Assembly (NCBI RefSeq): GCF_000151665.1
Contig: NW_013171826.1
Location: 126,501-190,500, forward strand
Direction of reading: 5' to 3'
DNA length: 64,000 nucleotides
Source: Blastocystis hominis
Lineage: Eukaryota; Sar; Bigyra; Opalinata; Blastocystidae
Part shown: positions 9,759 to 20,358 of the stretch, one piece after another
How the letters are laid out: every line of letters begins with the position of its first letter
How positions within the stretch are numbered: position 1 is the stretch's first letter
Notes under the pieces: model-generated
The model's input: the letters and a program-made list of their open reading frames with translations, nothing else
Databases searched by the model: none
What the model was told of the DNA's origin: nothing
Program-made: the position numbers and the translations under genes

Positions 9759-12700
9759 AATTCTTGATCAGAGCCTCATTTTCTTCGGGACTATTCTCGT
9801 ATTCCTTCCAAATCCACCTACTTCAGCTTCAAAAGCTCCGATACCGCAGGAAGAATCATCTGTCTCTCCGAAACTGAACTGTTACAAAGGAATTTTACAA
9901 GGGTGTGCCGCATAAACTTGAAACTCTCCGTGCTCTGCGCATTCCCCATCGACTTCAAATCGCCTTCCAGCTCTTCGATCACTTGGTCTTTCTTGCTGTT
10001 CTCGATCTGGAGAATGGAGAGCGTTCTACGCGTCATTCCCGATCGTTCAAAGCGACTTTTCCATGCTGGCCAAGTTCGATCGAAGTTCGATCACTTCGTT
10101 TCGAAGTTCTTTGATTTGTTTGTGTGGCATGGTGAACAAGCCTCTGCCGATTAGTCCCATTCCGATCGATTCTACAGCGATTCCTCCGAGGTGTCGCGCA
10201 GAACGTTCAGCAAAACGTTGTTCCCGATTTGGGAATCCACCCGGTTTTCTGGAATTCCAGTTTCCGGTCCTTCCACAGGCGTCGCTGCAGTCCCTGGAGT
10301 CGCTGGAGTTGCTGTTTCTTCGGGTTGATTCGCTTCATTCAATGACTGCTCGACGGGAGTTTCATCGACTGGCGTTTCACTCATAGGAGTTTCACTCATA
10401 GGAGTTTCGCTGACGGGAGTTTCAGTCACAGGAGTTTCAGCCACAGGAGTTTCAGTCTTTCGCGATTCGGCGAGTTGCTGCGTCAGCTGCTGAATCGTTT
10501 TTCTGGATTCTTCGACTTGGTCCCTCAGCGATTTCCTCTCGCTATCCGCGGTTTTCATCTGTTCCCTCAATTCCAAAATTTCCCCTTCGATCTGCTCCTT
10601 CTCCCTCCGCAATTCCCGCGCGTCTTCTTCGTTTTGTTCTGCGTCTCAGCCCCTCCGATCGCCTACCCGCCGCTTTCTTCGCCTTCTCCATCGACTCCAC
10701 CTGCGATCGCAGCGCGTCATTGCAGCGCCGCAGCTCCTCCGTCTCGCCCTCCAGCGTCTTGACCTGCTCGCGCAGCGCGGCTTCCGCCTGCTGGTTCTTT
10801 CCCTGCGTCGCGATCTGCTGCAGCTTGAGCGTCGCCGCGCGGGTTTTCCGCTTGTACGTCTCGAAATCGGCGCGGAGCTGGTCGAGCTGCGTGGTGGTGG
10901 CGGTGAGCTGCGCGCTGAGTGATCGGGTTTCGGTGTAGATCATGTCGTGGAGTTCGATGGGGAGCTGGACGTTGGGGAAGTTCATGCGGACGGTGTCGAG
11001 AAGAAGCCATTTAAACATGGTGGTTTCTGTGGGTGAGGAGAGAAAGAAGGGGAGGAACCGAAGGATCCGACGGATTTGACTTGGAGTTGGCAGTAGCACA
11101 TTTGTTGGTTGTTGAGAATGACGAAGGCGAGGACTTTGATGGCTGCATGGAATCGAGCGAGAGAAAGAATACACTTGACGGCCGTGGAGACGAAGGACAT
11201 CGAGCACTCCAATTTGATCGCAGCGATCTGCTTCTCCAGCTCGGAGTTCTTCGAAGAAAGCGACATGTTCAGATCTAAAAGCTTGGTTTCGTTGCGACGT
11301 CTACATGAAATAAATGAAATGGTTTTACTTCAGCATGACTTCATCGCTTTTGGCTTGAAGAAGCTGCTCTTGCGTTTTCTGGAGGTAAAAAGCGAATGAA
11401 TGAGTGAGAGTACTTGATAGCTTTCAAGCTGATCGATTCGCGTCTGGAGTGCGATCTATGGATGAGTTCCGAACTGTTTTCGTACCAATTGCGAATGCTG
11501 GTTTTCTAACGAAAGCGAATTTTGGTTCTATTCAACACCACCCTGAATCAACAAGTACGATATAGTCCGTTTTCTCTTTGAGTTCTTGCTGCATGTCGAC
11601 CATTTCGCGCTCAGCTTTCTTTGCGTTCTCCGTAGCTGTGATCTAGATGGTTGCTTCATCCAATCAAATCGTACGACGGTGGATTTCAGTGTTGCCAGTT
11701 CGGATAAATAATCGTTCTATTCGTTACAAAACACAAAAACACAAACTCGCTCTTTCTCCAATTCGACGACTTTCTGCATCATTTCATTCTATGGAAATCA
11801 GACGCTAATAAAACAACTTACATCCGCGTTATGCTCCGCTACAGACTGATTGATAATCGCACGCAGTTCGCTTTCGCTATCTCGCAAAATCTGCTTTTCC
11901 TTTTCCAACATAGCCATGGACGATTCAGCGGTCTGCAATTGCTTCTGTACTGCAGCGAGTTCGTTTGATTTTGCATCGAGTTGCTGGTGAATGTCGAGCA
12001 ATTCTTTCTGCTTCTTTTCCTAAATATTAGAGATGGAATACAAACGAACATTGTCCGATTGGAGGGATTCAATAATTGCGTTGAGTCTCGTCTAATGATG
12101 AGAATGGGAAAGAATTGTTACTTGGATATCTTCAGTTACTTGAAGTTGATAGGCACTGGCTTCTTCTTTGTCTTTTTGAATGTTTTGAAGTTGTGAAGTG
12201 AGATCAGATACTGATTGAGAAAGCGCTTCCTTTTCCTGAGCTGAAGTTTCAATAGCTGCTTCCAATTCTTTTTTCGTATTTTCTAATTCGTTCTTTTCGT
12301 TCTTCAATGATTCTATCGATTCATTCATTTCATTCAATTTAGATTCCATTTCATTCTTCTCATTTTCTAATGTTGTCTTCTCGTTCTCTAATTCGGAAAT
12401 GCGATCATTCAGTTCAGCACTACGATCTGATGATTTCATTGATTCAATTTTATTCAGTAATTCATTCTTCTCGTTCTTCAATGATTCAATTGATTCATTC
12501 ATTTCATTCAGTTTCGATTCCATTTCATTCTTCTCATTTTCTAATGCTTTCTTCTCATTCTCTAATTCGGAAATGCGATCATTCAGTTCAGCACTACGAT
12601 CCGATGATTTCATTGATTCAATTCTGTTCAATAATTCATTCTTCTCGTTCTTCAATGATTCAATTGATTCATTCATTTCGTTCAGTTTAGATTCTAATGC

Positions 12701-15420
12701 TTTCTTCTCATTCTCTAATTCGGAAATGCGATCATTCAGTTCAGCACTACGATCCGATGATTTCATTGATTCAATTCTGTTCAATAATTCGTTCTTTTCA
12801 TTCTTCAATGATTCAATTGATTCATTCATTTCGTTCAGCTTCGATTCCAATCCTGTCTTCTCATTCTCTAATTCGGAAATACGATCATTCAGTTCAGCAC
12901 TACGATCCGATGATTTCATTGATTCAATTCTATTCAATAATTCATTCTTCTCGTTCTTCAATGATTCTATTGATTCATTCATTTCGTTCAATTTAGATTC
13001 CAATCCTGTCTTCTCATTCTCTAATTCGGAAATGCGATCATTCAGTTCAGCACTACGATCCGATGATTTCATTGATTCAATTCTATTCAATAATTCATTC
13101 TTCTCGTTCTTCAATGATTCTATCGATTCATTCATTTCATTCAGCTTCGATTCCATTTCATTCTTCTCATTTTCTAATGTTGTCTTCTCGTTCTCTAATT
13201 CGGAAATACGATCATTCAGTTCAGCACTACGATCCGATGATTTCATTGATTCAATTCTATTCAGTAATTCATTCTTCTCGTTCTTCAATGATTCAATTGA
13301 TTCATTCATTTCATTCAGCTTCGATTCCATTTCATTCTTCTCATTTTCTAATGCTTTCTTCTCATTCTCTAATTCGGAAATGCGATCATTCAGTTCAGCA
13401 CTACGATCTGATGATTTCATTGATTCAATTCTGTTCAATAATTCATTCTTCTCGTTCTTCAATGATTCTATCGATTCATTCATTTCGTTCAATTTAGATT
13501 CTAATGTTGTCTTCTCATTCTCTAATTCGGAAATGCGATCATTCAGTTCAGCACTACGATCCGATGATTTCATTGATTCAATTCTGTTCAATAATTCGTT
13601 CTTTTCATTCTTCAATGATTCAATTGATTCATTCATTTCATTCAGTTTCGATTTCACTTCGTTCTTCTCATTTTCTAATGTTGTCTTCTCGTTCTCTAAT
13701 TCGGAAATACGATCATTCAGTTCAGCACTACGATCCGATGATTTCATTGATTCAATTCTGTTCAATAATTCGTTCTTTTCGTTCTTCAATGATTCAATTG
13801 ATTCATTCATTTCGTTCAATTTAGATTCTAATGCTTTCTTCTCATTCTCTAATTTGGAAATGCGATCATTCAGTTCAGCACTACGATCTGATGATTTCAT
13901 TGATTCAATTCTGTTCAATAATTCGTTCTTCTCGTTCTTCAATGATTCAATTGATTCATTCATTAATCTCTTCTCATTTTCCAATCCTTCCCGTTCCTTT
14001 TCTATTTCATCTCCTCTTTGTTTCAGTTCTTCAATTTCTTTCTCCATTTCACTTATTCTTTCCTCCAGTTCCTTCTTTTCTTCTACCACATTCATCATTT
14101 CTTCCACATTTCCCTCCTTTTCCTTCAAAGCTGCGATTTCTTCTTCTAATGCAGCTCGTACTCGCTTCAGTTCATCCATCGATTCATTCATCGCCTTTTT
14201 CTCTTCCGTCAAAACATTCACGGCATTCCTTTCATTCTCAATCTCTTGATGAAGCTTCGAAACTTTCTGTCCCAAAAACAAGATTCCCTGCGACACAGTT
14301 TCCAAATCAGATACATCGCTTTCCTCCACAGCAATCGCGTCGTTCGGAACCCATTCATGAATCAAACGAGTCTGCTGATCGACGATCGAGTCGATCGATG
14401 CGAGCCGAATATTCGCGGTTTCCACTGTCGATTGAAGAGAAATCTGAGATTCATTCGAGTTGAGTTTCGTTTTACCATTGCTTCCTTCTGTTTCCCAACG
14501 ATTTCGGTGAGCTTCGCGTTTTTCTCTCGCTAGAATTAAGAAAAAGAACGGAAACGAACTTCGTCTTTGACCATTTTGTCCATTCGAGTGATCAGAATTT
14601 TCATTTTCCCACTTTGCTCCTTTCTATTCATCAGTGGAAAATGGTCAAATAACGCACAGCTGAGCGAGTTCGGATTCGTAGGAACTGAGCTTCTTCGTTT
14701 TTTCTTCCTATGAATAACCAAAATGCAGTAAAACTACCAAATCCGATTTGAGTTGATCACGCTCCATCCTAGCTTGTTCCTAGAAGGATCACATGGATAA
14801 TATGTGAATACCAGCTCGCCAGCTGCTTGGCTACTTCCCTCTGAAGGTTGAGCCTACTCTATGAGGAGATGCACAAGACAAAACCAATTGCTTCAATTCC
14901 TAAAAATTAATTTTAAAATTTAAAATAGTACGTCGCGTTCTTTCGTAACACTATCCAGATTTGCCTGTAACGCTTCCTAAATATGAAGATCGATTTGTAA
15001 ACATACAATTCGCTTATTCAATGCACTAACATCCTATATATCAGCGTATCAAATAAATAAAATACAATATTCTCGGTAGAACTACCTCCTTCCTGAGTAT
15101 TAGTGGAAGGAGCATTCTGACCATTCCCTTCTTTCAGTGACTTGAGTTCTGCTTCAGCAACATCCTAGAATCTATTAACCCTTGGTTGATGGACATACCA
15201 ACTTCTCTCTCAATTTCTTTGCTACCGCATGCAAATTCTTGAATTCTGCTTTTGTTTTTTTCTATTGTTTCAGGTTTCCCTATCAACCACATACAAGCTC
15301 TGTAGTTCGCTTTATGAGCTCTTCTTTTAGCGATTCCAGAGTAATTGTTCCAGACCCCTTGGCTTGTTCCATATGTGATCTGCCTTGAATCGTTTTCTGC
15401 GGTTTTTTATTTTGTTGCAT
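9726..15420 (-). CDS. Large GRIP-domain golgin (coiled-coil Golgi tether)
   Basis: Many short exons join in one frame from a likely ATG at 15420 down to the GRIP domain near 9850-9920 (FMRHTLVKFLCNSS, RQMILPAVSELLKLNPEE). Almost all the rest is heptad coiled coil, including a large exon (12092-14425) with about ten long repeats and an ETPV/ETPM tandem near 10350-10456. GRIP domains bind Arl1-GTP at the trans-Golgi, so this is a vesicle tether. Introns of 28-35 nt were confirmed at about ten junctions (for example near 10040, 10170, 10650, 11020 and 11310); joins between 14.4 and 15.2 kb were not all worked out. No genomic stop precedes the 3' octamer: the frame reads TCT T, then 4 nt, then TGTTTGTT (9714-9721), so poly(A) addition at 9726 would make TAA. 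Confidence 0.75.
10351..10456 (-). repeat. 15-base coding tandem repeat, ETPV/ETPM
   Basis: About seven imperfect copies of a 15-nt unit encode SETPM/VETPV-type pentapeptides in the golgin between coiled coil and GRIP domain. This is a probable flexible, Thr-rich phosphorylatable linker. Confidence 0.85.
12290..13965 (-). repeat. Ten-copy 153/174-bp coding repeat in the golgin coiled coil
   Basis: The encoded unit starts MNESIESLKNEKNELLNRIE and continues MKSSDRSAELNDRISELENE. Copies are either 51 or 58 residues; the longer type carries an extra seven-residue ENEKNEM block, exactly one coiled-coil heptad. I count ten full copies, five of each length, plus a partial one. Copies are near identical at DNA level, indicating recent expansion or gene conversion. 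Because units are multiples of three, the opposite strand is also open for over 600 codons. Confidence 0.9.
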
Positions 15421-15498
15421 CGATCTAATGCAGGCTCTTCTTGATTCATTTTCATTTCTTATCAATTATACAGCAGGTGATGTATTCTCAACAAACAA

Positions 15499-18062
15499 TC
15501 ATCTAACGAATAATTTATGTTTTCCCCCTTGTTCGTCCTGACTTTTTGGTCTGCTTTGTCTTTTTTGACACGACCTGCTTCTTTTCCCTACATCATCACT
15601 CTTCCCTCCTTCCCCCACTTTTTCTCCTCTTTTTCATCTTCTGAATCGATCAGGGATACGGCCAGCTTCGATCCAGACTTCTTCTCCTCATCCGAGAAAT
15701 TCAGATTGATTCGCCTCCCCACATTGCTCAACCCCTTCGATAAAAACGACGTTCCCCACAGCTTGCTCGTCTCCGTCTGCAGCAACCCATCCAGTAGCTT
15801 CTTTCCGTCCGACGGCGGCCTGGTATCGATTTTGGGCGTCAAAATCTGCTGCGAAGCTTCCTGGATTTCCTTCTCTACGAGCATCGGATCCGCCACATAC
15901 TGCGAAGTGCCCGCAGTGTCCTGCTTGAAGATCTCGTTGAAATTGGTGTACAGCACCTCCTTCTCCTTCTCCTTCTCTCCAAACAGCGAGTTCGACGTGT
16001 CTTCCTTCTCTTCGCTCGCCAGCGAGTTGCTTCGGCAGTCCACGACGAACATTCGCTCCGATCCCGACCGCAACGCCGGCTTGGTGGATGGGCCCCGACC
16101 CTCCGCAGGAGCTTCGATTGGAGCTTCGATTGGAGCTTCGATTGGAGCTTCGATTGGAGCTTCGATTGGAGCTTCGATTGGAGCTTCGATTGGAGCTTCG
16201 TTGAGTTGTAGTTTGACGGTCGGTGAGAGCTGCAGCTTGTTTTCGATCGAATTCGATGGAGCCTCGACGAAGTAGCCTTCAAACGGCGTCAGTTCCTTCT
16301 AGACATAAGTGGAAACGGGGAAACCCACATGGACGATGAGCCAATCGAGCCAGGTTCGCTTGACAATCGGCACGCCCAGCGTCTTCGCCTCCTGAATCTT
16401 CACGTTCGTCTTCACCAAGTCCTGGCAGATCAGCGCGTAGCTCTCCTTCTGCACGCGCGTTTCGATCATTCCTCCCAACGCCCTACGATCAGACGCCCTT
16501 CTTCCACCGGTACTCCACGTAGTCGGCCATGGTGAGCTGGTCTTCCCTGCGAAACCCGGTGAGACAGAGCGTTTTCCCTCCCAGCAATCGTGGAAACGGG
16601 CGGTAGAGAACCTTCTCGTTGCGAGGCACCAGCCGATTGGCTTTGGTGCAGGAGCGAAGCCACTTGGCGGAGACCGCGCGATCGTCCTTGTAGATGTCCG
16701 AATCGACGGTTTTGGCGCAGACGACGTACACGGCGTCGTCGAGAGTGGCGGCGACGCGGCCGTCGTTCGACTCGATGCACTGTTTGACCTTGTCATAATC
16801 GCGTTTGAACTCGTAGATGAAGAAGGAGAGGTTGGAGAAGATGCCTTTGCGCCAGCGATACGCGTCGTACTCCATGAGCTGGTACTTTCCGTGCGTGTCC
16901 AGCACCCAATCGACGTTTAAAACGGGGATGAGCGAGAGCTCGTTCGACTGGGGAGAGCTGTGGATCCACTGCATCGCGGTTTGGTAGTCGGTTTGGGTTT
17001 CGGCGATGATGAGATTCGTGGAAGAGAGAATCGTATCGATGCTACGCTTCAGAGAAAAAAGGTTCGTCGACCAGAACGCGCCATGACTGAGCAGAATCGA
17101 GAGAACTCGCTTCTTCGTGGAGGGATTGCTGATTGCGAGGTAGAAGATAAACCCGTCCAAAAGCAAATCCACTTCTATGCCTCATCCAACCCATTCGGTT
17201 CCACCTCGTGTATGCGCGATCGTTTTATTCGGCGTTAAATACTCTGCGGGTGAGCAGCCAATCCGTTGGTTCTACCGCTTTCCAGCGGCTGGACGAGCGA
17301 TAAACAAGAGTCGGTGAAGGACGTGGGGGTTTGCTTATCCAGCTGCGATCGAACGTGCGGGTTCGATTGATTGGCCGCTTTGTCTTGAGCTTTTTCGAGG
17401 GTTTGCGTGAAGTTTTGGTAGTGGATCGGATTTTGAAGCTCTGATTGTGAGAAGGCGAAAGAAAGGAAGTAGAGTACTGTTGCAACGAACGCTGTCTTGA
17501 AACCAGTATTCGTTCACTAAGATGATGGTACCCCACTCGAGCGCGATTCGGTACTTTTCACTGTATATATTACGCACGATCAGATAATCTGTGTGGTCGT
17601 AGAGCATGTTTCCTTCAAACACACCACCATGCCGCTCCAGCTCCGCCTGCATCACATATCGTTCGTCTGATGAGCAGAAAAAGAATAAAAATACCGTTGT
17701 TGAAACCTGTCGTAGACACGACCATTCCTTCAAACAGACGAAGAGGGTATTCTGCAGGATCTTTGAGTTCTTTATCTTGAATAGAATCGTACACCCATGC
17801 AAGAGGCACGATTGGGATGTTCATTTGTTGAGCTTTCTACTCATGGAACGCAAAATTCAGCAGTACATAATAGTTGTACGATCCAACCTTTCGCACAATC
17901 AGATAGGACGTGTCGTCCTCCAAAATATCTCGATAACTCCCTCCCTCCTTTTCTATTGCTCTTCTTAATTTCTTCTAGTGCATCATTCAAATGGAAATGA
18001 AATTACGTTCTCTTCATCACCCAGTTTGTCAATACAAAAGTGAATGTCTCGAAACACTCCCA
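15499..18062 (-). CDS. TOPBP1: Five-BRCT-domain protein, TopBP1/Dpb11/Rad4-like
   Basis: ATG 18062; about ten introns of 28-37 nt. BRCT units in order: residues ~1-80 (VPLAWVYDSIQDK), ~85-170 (ERHGGVFEGNMLY, LVNEYWFQDS), a third from FIFYLAISNPSTKKRVL to VLNVDWVLDT, a fourth with FSNLSFFIYEF ... AVSAKWLRSCTKANRL, and a fifth with KTLCLTGFR ... VKRTWLDWLI. Each shows the C-terminal W. The tail carries an EAPI tandem repeat and Ser/Asp/Glu-rich stretches. Proteins of this layout are phospho-peptide scaffolds for replication initiation and ATR checkpoint signalling in the nucleus. Stop TGA 15499-15501 is followed after one base by TGTTTGTT (15490-15497). The orthology is inferred from domain count rather than from a diagnostic motif. 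Confidence 0.75.
16111..16200 (-). repeat. 12-base coding tandem repeat, EAPI
   Basis: Seven and a half copies of a perfect 12-nt unit (GCTTCGATTGGA on the plus strand) encode Glu-Ala-Pro-Ile repeats in the BRCT protein tail. The near identity suggests recent slippage. Confidence 0.95.
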
Positions 18063-18192
18063 TCCTTTTGCATACGACACGGGACGGGCGATTTGATATA
18101 GCTAGCTGTAGATGGCTTGTGTAGTGTAAGAATTTGAAATGTCTGTATAATCGCGGGACTTCTTCGGTTTTGTTTTTCTCAATAATAACCCT

Positions 18193-18588
18193 ATGAATTG
18201 CTTGCTGACGAAGTCTCTGTGTCTACGAGGACTGCTTCCACGTACAATCAATGTATCAAGGAGGCTATTTTCTGTACCAAGTGTACAAGTTGCTAGTAAC
18301 GAGATGCCCTTGGAGATTCGGAAAGTTGTAAAGGAGGCAGAAAAAGAAGCAATCTCATATAAGAAAATGAAGACCCAAAAGAGCACCTTTTCCCAAAGAA
18401 TATCTCCATTCCTGTGGGGATTCATCCTGGCTTCATTCGCCGGCATGTACTTCCTAATCCAAGATCTGAACAAGTCCAATCTGCAGTTGCATGAAGCTAT
18501 TGCCGCATTGAAGAACGATGTGAATAAAGATATAGAAGTTTTAGATGAGCATGTTGAAAAGCTGAGAGAAAAGCAATTTCCTGTTTGA
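18193..18588 (+). CDS. Small single-pass membrane protein, probably mitochondrial
   Basis: Single-exon frame of 131 residues from ATG 18193 to TGA 18586-18588. The N-terminus (MNCLLTKSLCLRGLLPRTIN) is basic and lacks acidic residues, like a presequence. A transmembrane helix near residues 73-90 (FLWGFILASFAGMYFLI) is followed by a short coiled coil (AIAALKNDVNKDIEVLDEH). I do not recognise the family; the layout is like small inner-membrane assembly factors. The 3' end carries CCTGTTTGATAA, an imperfect version of the octamer. Confidence 0.6.
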   Translation: MNCLLTKSLCLRGLLPRTINVSRRLFSVPSVQVASNEMPLEIRKVVKEAEKEAISYKKMKTQKSTFSQRISPFLWGFILASFAGMYFLIQDLNKSNLQLHEAIAALKNDVNKDIEVLDEHVEKLREKQFPV

Positions 18589-18594
18589 TAAAAT

Positions 18595-18667
18595 AGCAAT
18601 TCGTAAGACTCGAACTTTCGACCTCATACGATTCACACAGGATCCTTGCCATTAGACTACATAGGCA
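18595..18667 (-). tRNA. tRNA-like element, possibly degenerate tRNA-Phe(GAA)
   Basis: On the minus strand an A-box-like block (TAGTCTAATGGCAAGGAT) and a B-box (AGTTCGAGTC) are spaced as in a tRNA. An anticodon-loop candidate GTGAATC places T33 before GAA, and TTTT follows the 3' end. The acceptor stem pairs badly (about four of seven positions mismatched) and the T-stem has one mismatch. It could be a pseudogene, an edited tRNA or chance. Confidence 0.35.
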
Positions 18668-18876
18668 AAATAACGTGCATTCTCTATTTTTGTTGACCCA
18701 ATTCCAAATCCAATAGGAAAGGGATCTGAACTTTTTCTATACATCATTCTTCGCTCCATGGGTCGAAATGGAAGATAGAGCAATAAATAGAATATGCTCC
18801 CAAACAAATTAATATAGGACAATTGTGCACTTTTCTCTTGTTTGAACAGAATATAAAATGAGAAGAGAATTCAAAC

Positions 18877-20291
18877 ATGTACGCAACTTCATCAGTAATA
18901 TAATTAACATTATACTACTCTGGATTTTGCAGTATGTTTGGACCTTGCCTGGATTTGTTGTTATTCTGAGTTATTTATATTCAAACAATACATTTCGCGC
19001 TGTACGTTCTTTTCTGCTTCTCACTGAGTGATAGACAGCCGACTCTGTCATCAAGTGGTTTAATAAAAAACTGGAGCACTATGTCTATGTAAACGGTAAC
19101 GAACGACGCACAGCGCTTGTCATGGGAGCGGATAATGCTGTGGGCTTTAACCTCGTTAGAAAGCTTGTGCGTAAGCATTACCATGTTGTTATTGGAGTTA
19201 AATCGACGAACGTGGGGATTAAGTGGGAGAGTAGCTCGGTTTCTGACGTCTTAGAATGAAAAGGAAAATCTTGAGAACTTTTCCATATGGGCGTATTACA
19301 GTACTTTCCGTGGATATGGATAATCCAATAAATGTGTTCCATTTTGCAAAGCGGATACGGCACATCTTGAAACGCCTTGACGTACTATATTTGAATAACA
19401 GTGTTGTAAACATTGAATCAATGGATTGGAACGTAATGTACGAGACATTGCGAGCTGGTAGCATCGGATACTTTTTCACCACTGGAAAGTCGCTTTCTCT
19501 GCATTCGATTCACCTTTAGAGCTCGTCCAGGAGGGAAGTACATGATCACCCCAGCCAATTTGGGCGTGGGCGACAATGGTTTTGGCATCGAGTTCTGTCA
19601 GCAGATTCTCTCCCCCTTCATTTTAGTATTTCTCCTTTTCTCTCACATCTAACTTCTAGATCGAAGAGCTCAAGCTACTGCTCACCAACGCGAATCTTCC
19701 AGGCCGCGTGGTGTGGTCGGGCTCATCCACCTGCAGTCGCGAAGCTTTCAGTTGGAACGATCCGCAGCACCTGAACGGACACAACTCGTTCTACTCGCAC
19801 AAATGGTTCGTCCATCTGCTGCAGCCCGCCATCAACGAGCATCTTCAGTGTCTGGGCGTGCAGAGCTTCGAGGCCTGTCCGGGACTCATCATCACGGGAA
19901 CTTCGCCCAAGTTCTTCCGAAACATGTCCGGGTTGATCTATCTTCTTGGGTAGGCGCGAGGGAACGCATGAAGTGTAGGTTCTTCTATCCGACGATCCAG
20001 CTGCATCCGCGCGTGGGAGCTCGCACGCTGCTGCATATCGGCACGCACCGCAGAGAATACAAGGATCTGGACCCGAACAATCTGTATTACATGCAGTGGA
20101 GATTCCAGGGATTGGTGAAAAGCCCGTTTGTGGAGGATGTGGGTCTGGGAGAGAGCCGAGCGGCCTTCGATTGGCTGTTCTCGCTGTATAAGAAACTGCG
20201 GAATGCCAGTATGGTGATTGGCGAGACGACAGAGATCGTGAGGGGAGAGGAAATGAATCAGATCGCCAGGAATCGAAGCCAGAGTCTCTGA
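18877..20291 (+). CDS. HSD17B7: 3-ketosteroid reductase-like short-chain dehydrogenase (HSD17B7/ERG27 family)
   Basis: ATG 18877, introns of 29-38 nt, stop TGA 20289-20291. A hydrophobic N-terminal segment (FVVILSYLY) precedes a Rossmann start RTALVMGADNAVGFNLVRKL, the NAD(P)-binding glycine motif. RLDVLYLNNSV occupies the place of the NAG motif. ANLPGRVVWSGSS and the following FQH-like block match HSD17B7/ERG27, as does the C-terminal WLFSLYKKLRNAS. In that family the enzyme reduces the 3-keto group of sterol intermediates in the ER. Two oddities: the aligned catalytic YxxxK reads F-Y-S-H-K, so the Tyr is shifted by one, and NAG reads NNS. Activity is therefore uncertain. Confidence 0.72.
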
Positions 20292-20356
20292 TTGTTTTGT
20301 AAAATGCTACTACTACTTCTACTACTTCGTCGGTGTTTGTGCAACAAACAAACAAA

Positions 20357-20358
20357 TA
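20357..20358 (-). terminator. Predicted poly(A)-created stop of UFSP2
   Basis: In-frame TA (or T) just upstream of an extended TTTGTTTGTTTGTT block on the minus strand. Cleavage here plus A residues gives TAA after the codons for RPFA. Confidence 0.6.

Noticed and set aside
12290-13965. Regular repeats resembling a CRISPR array
   Set aside because: Units are contiguous coding repeats without unique spacers, in a eukaryotic gene.
12399-14249. 616-codon plus-strand open frame rich in Ser/Phe
   Set aside because: It is the antisense of the golgin coiled-coil repeats; openness follows from the repeat unit being a multiple of three.
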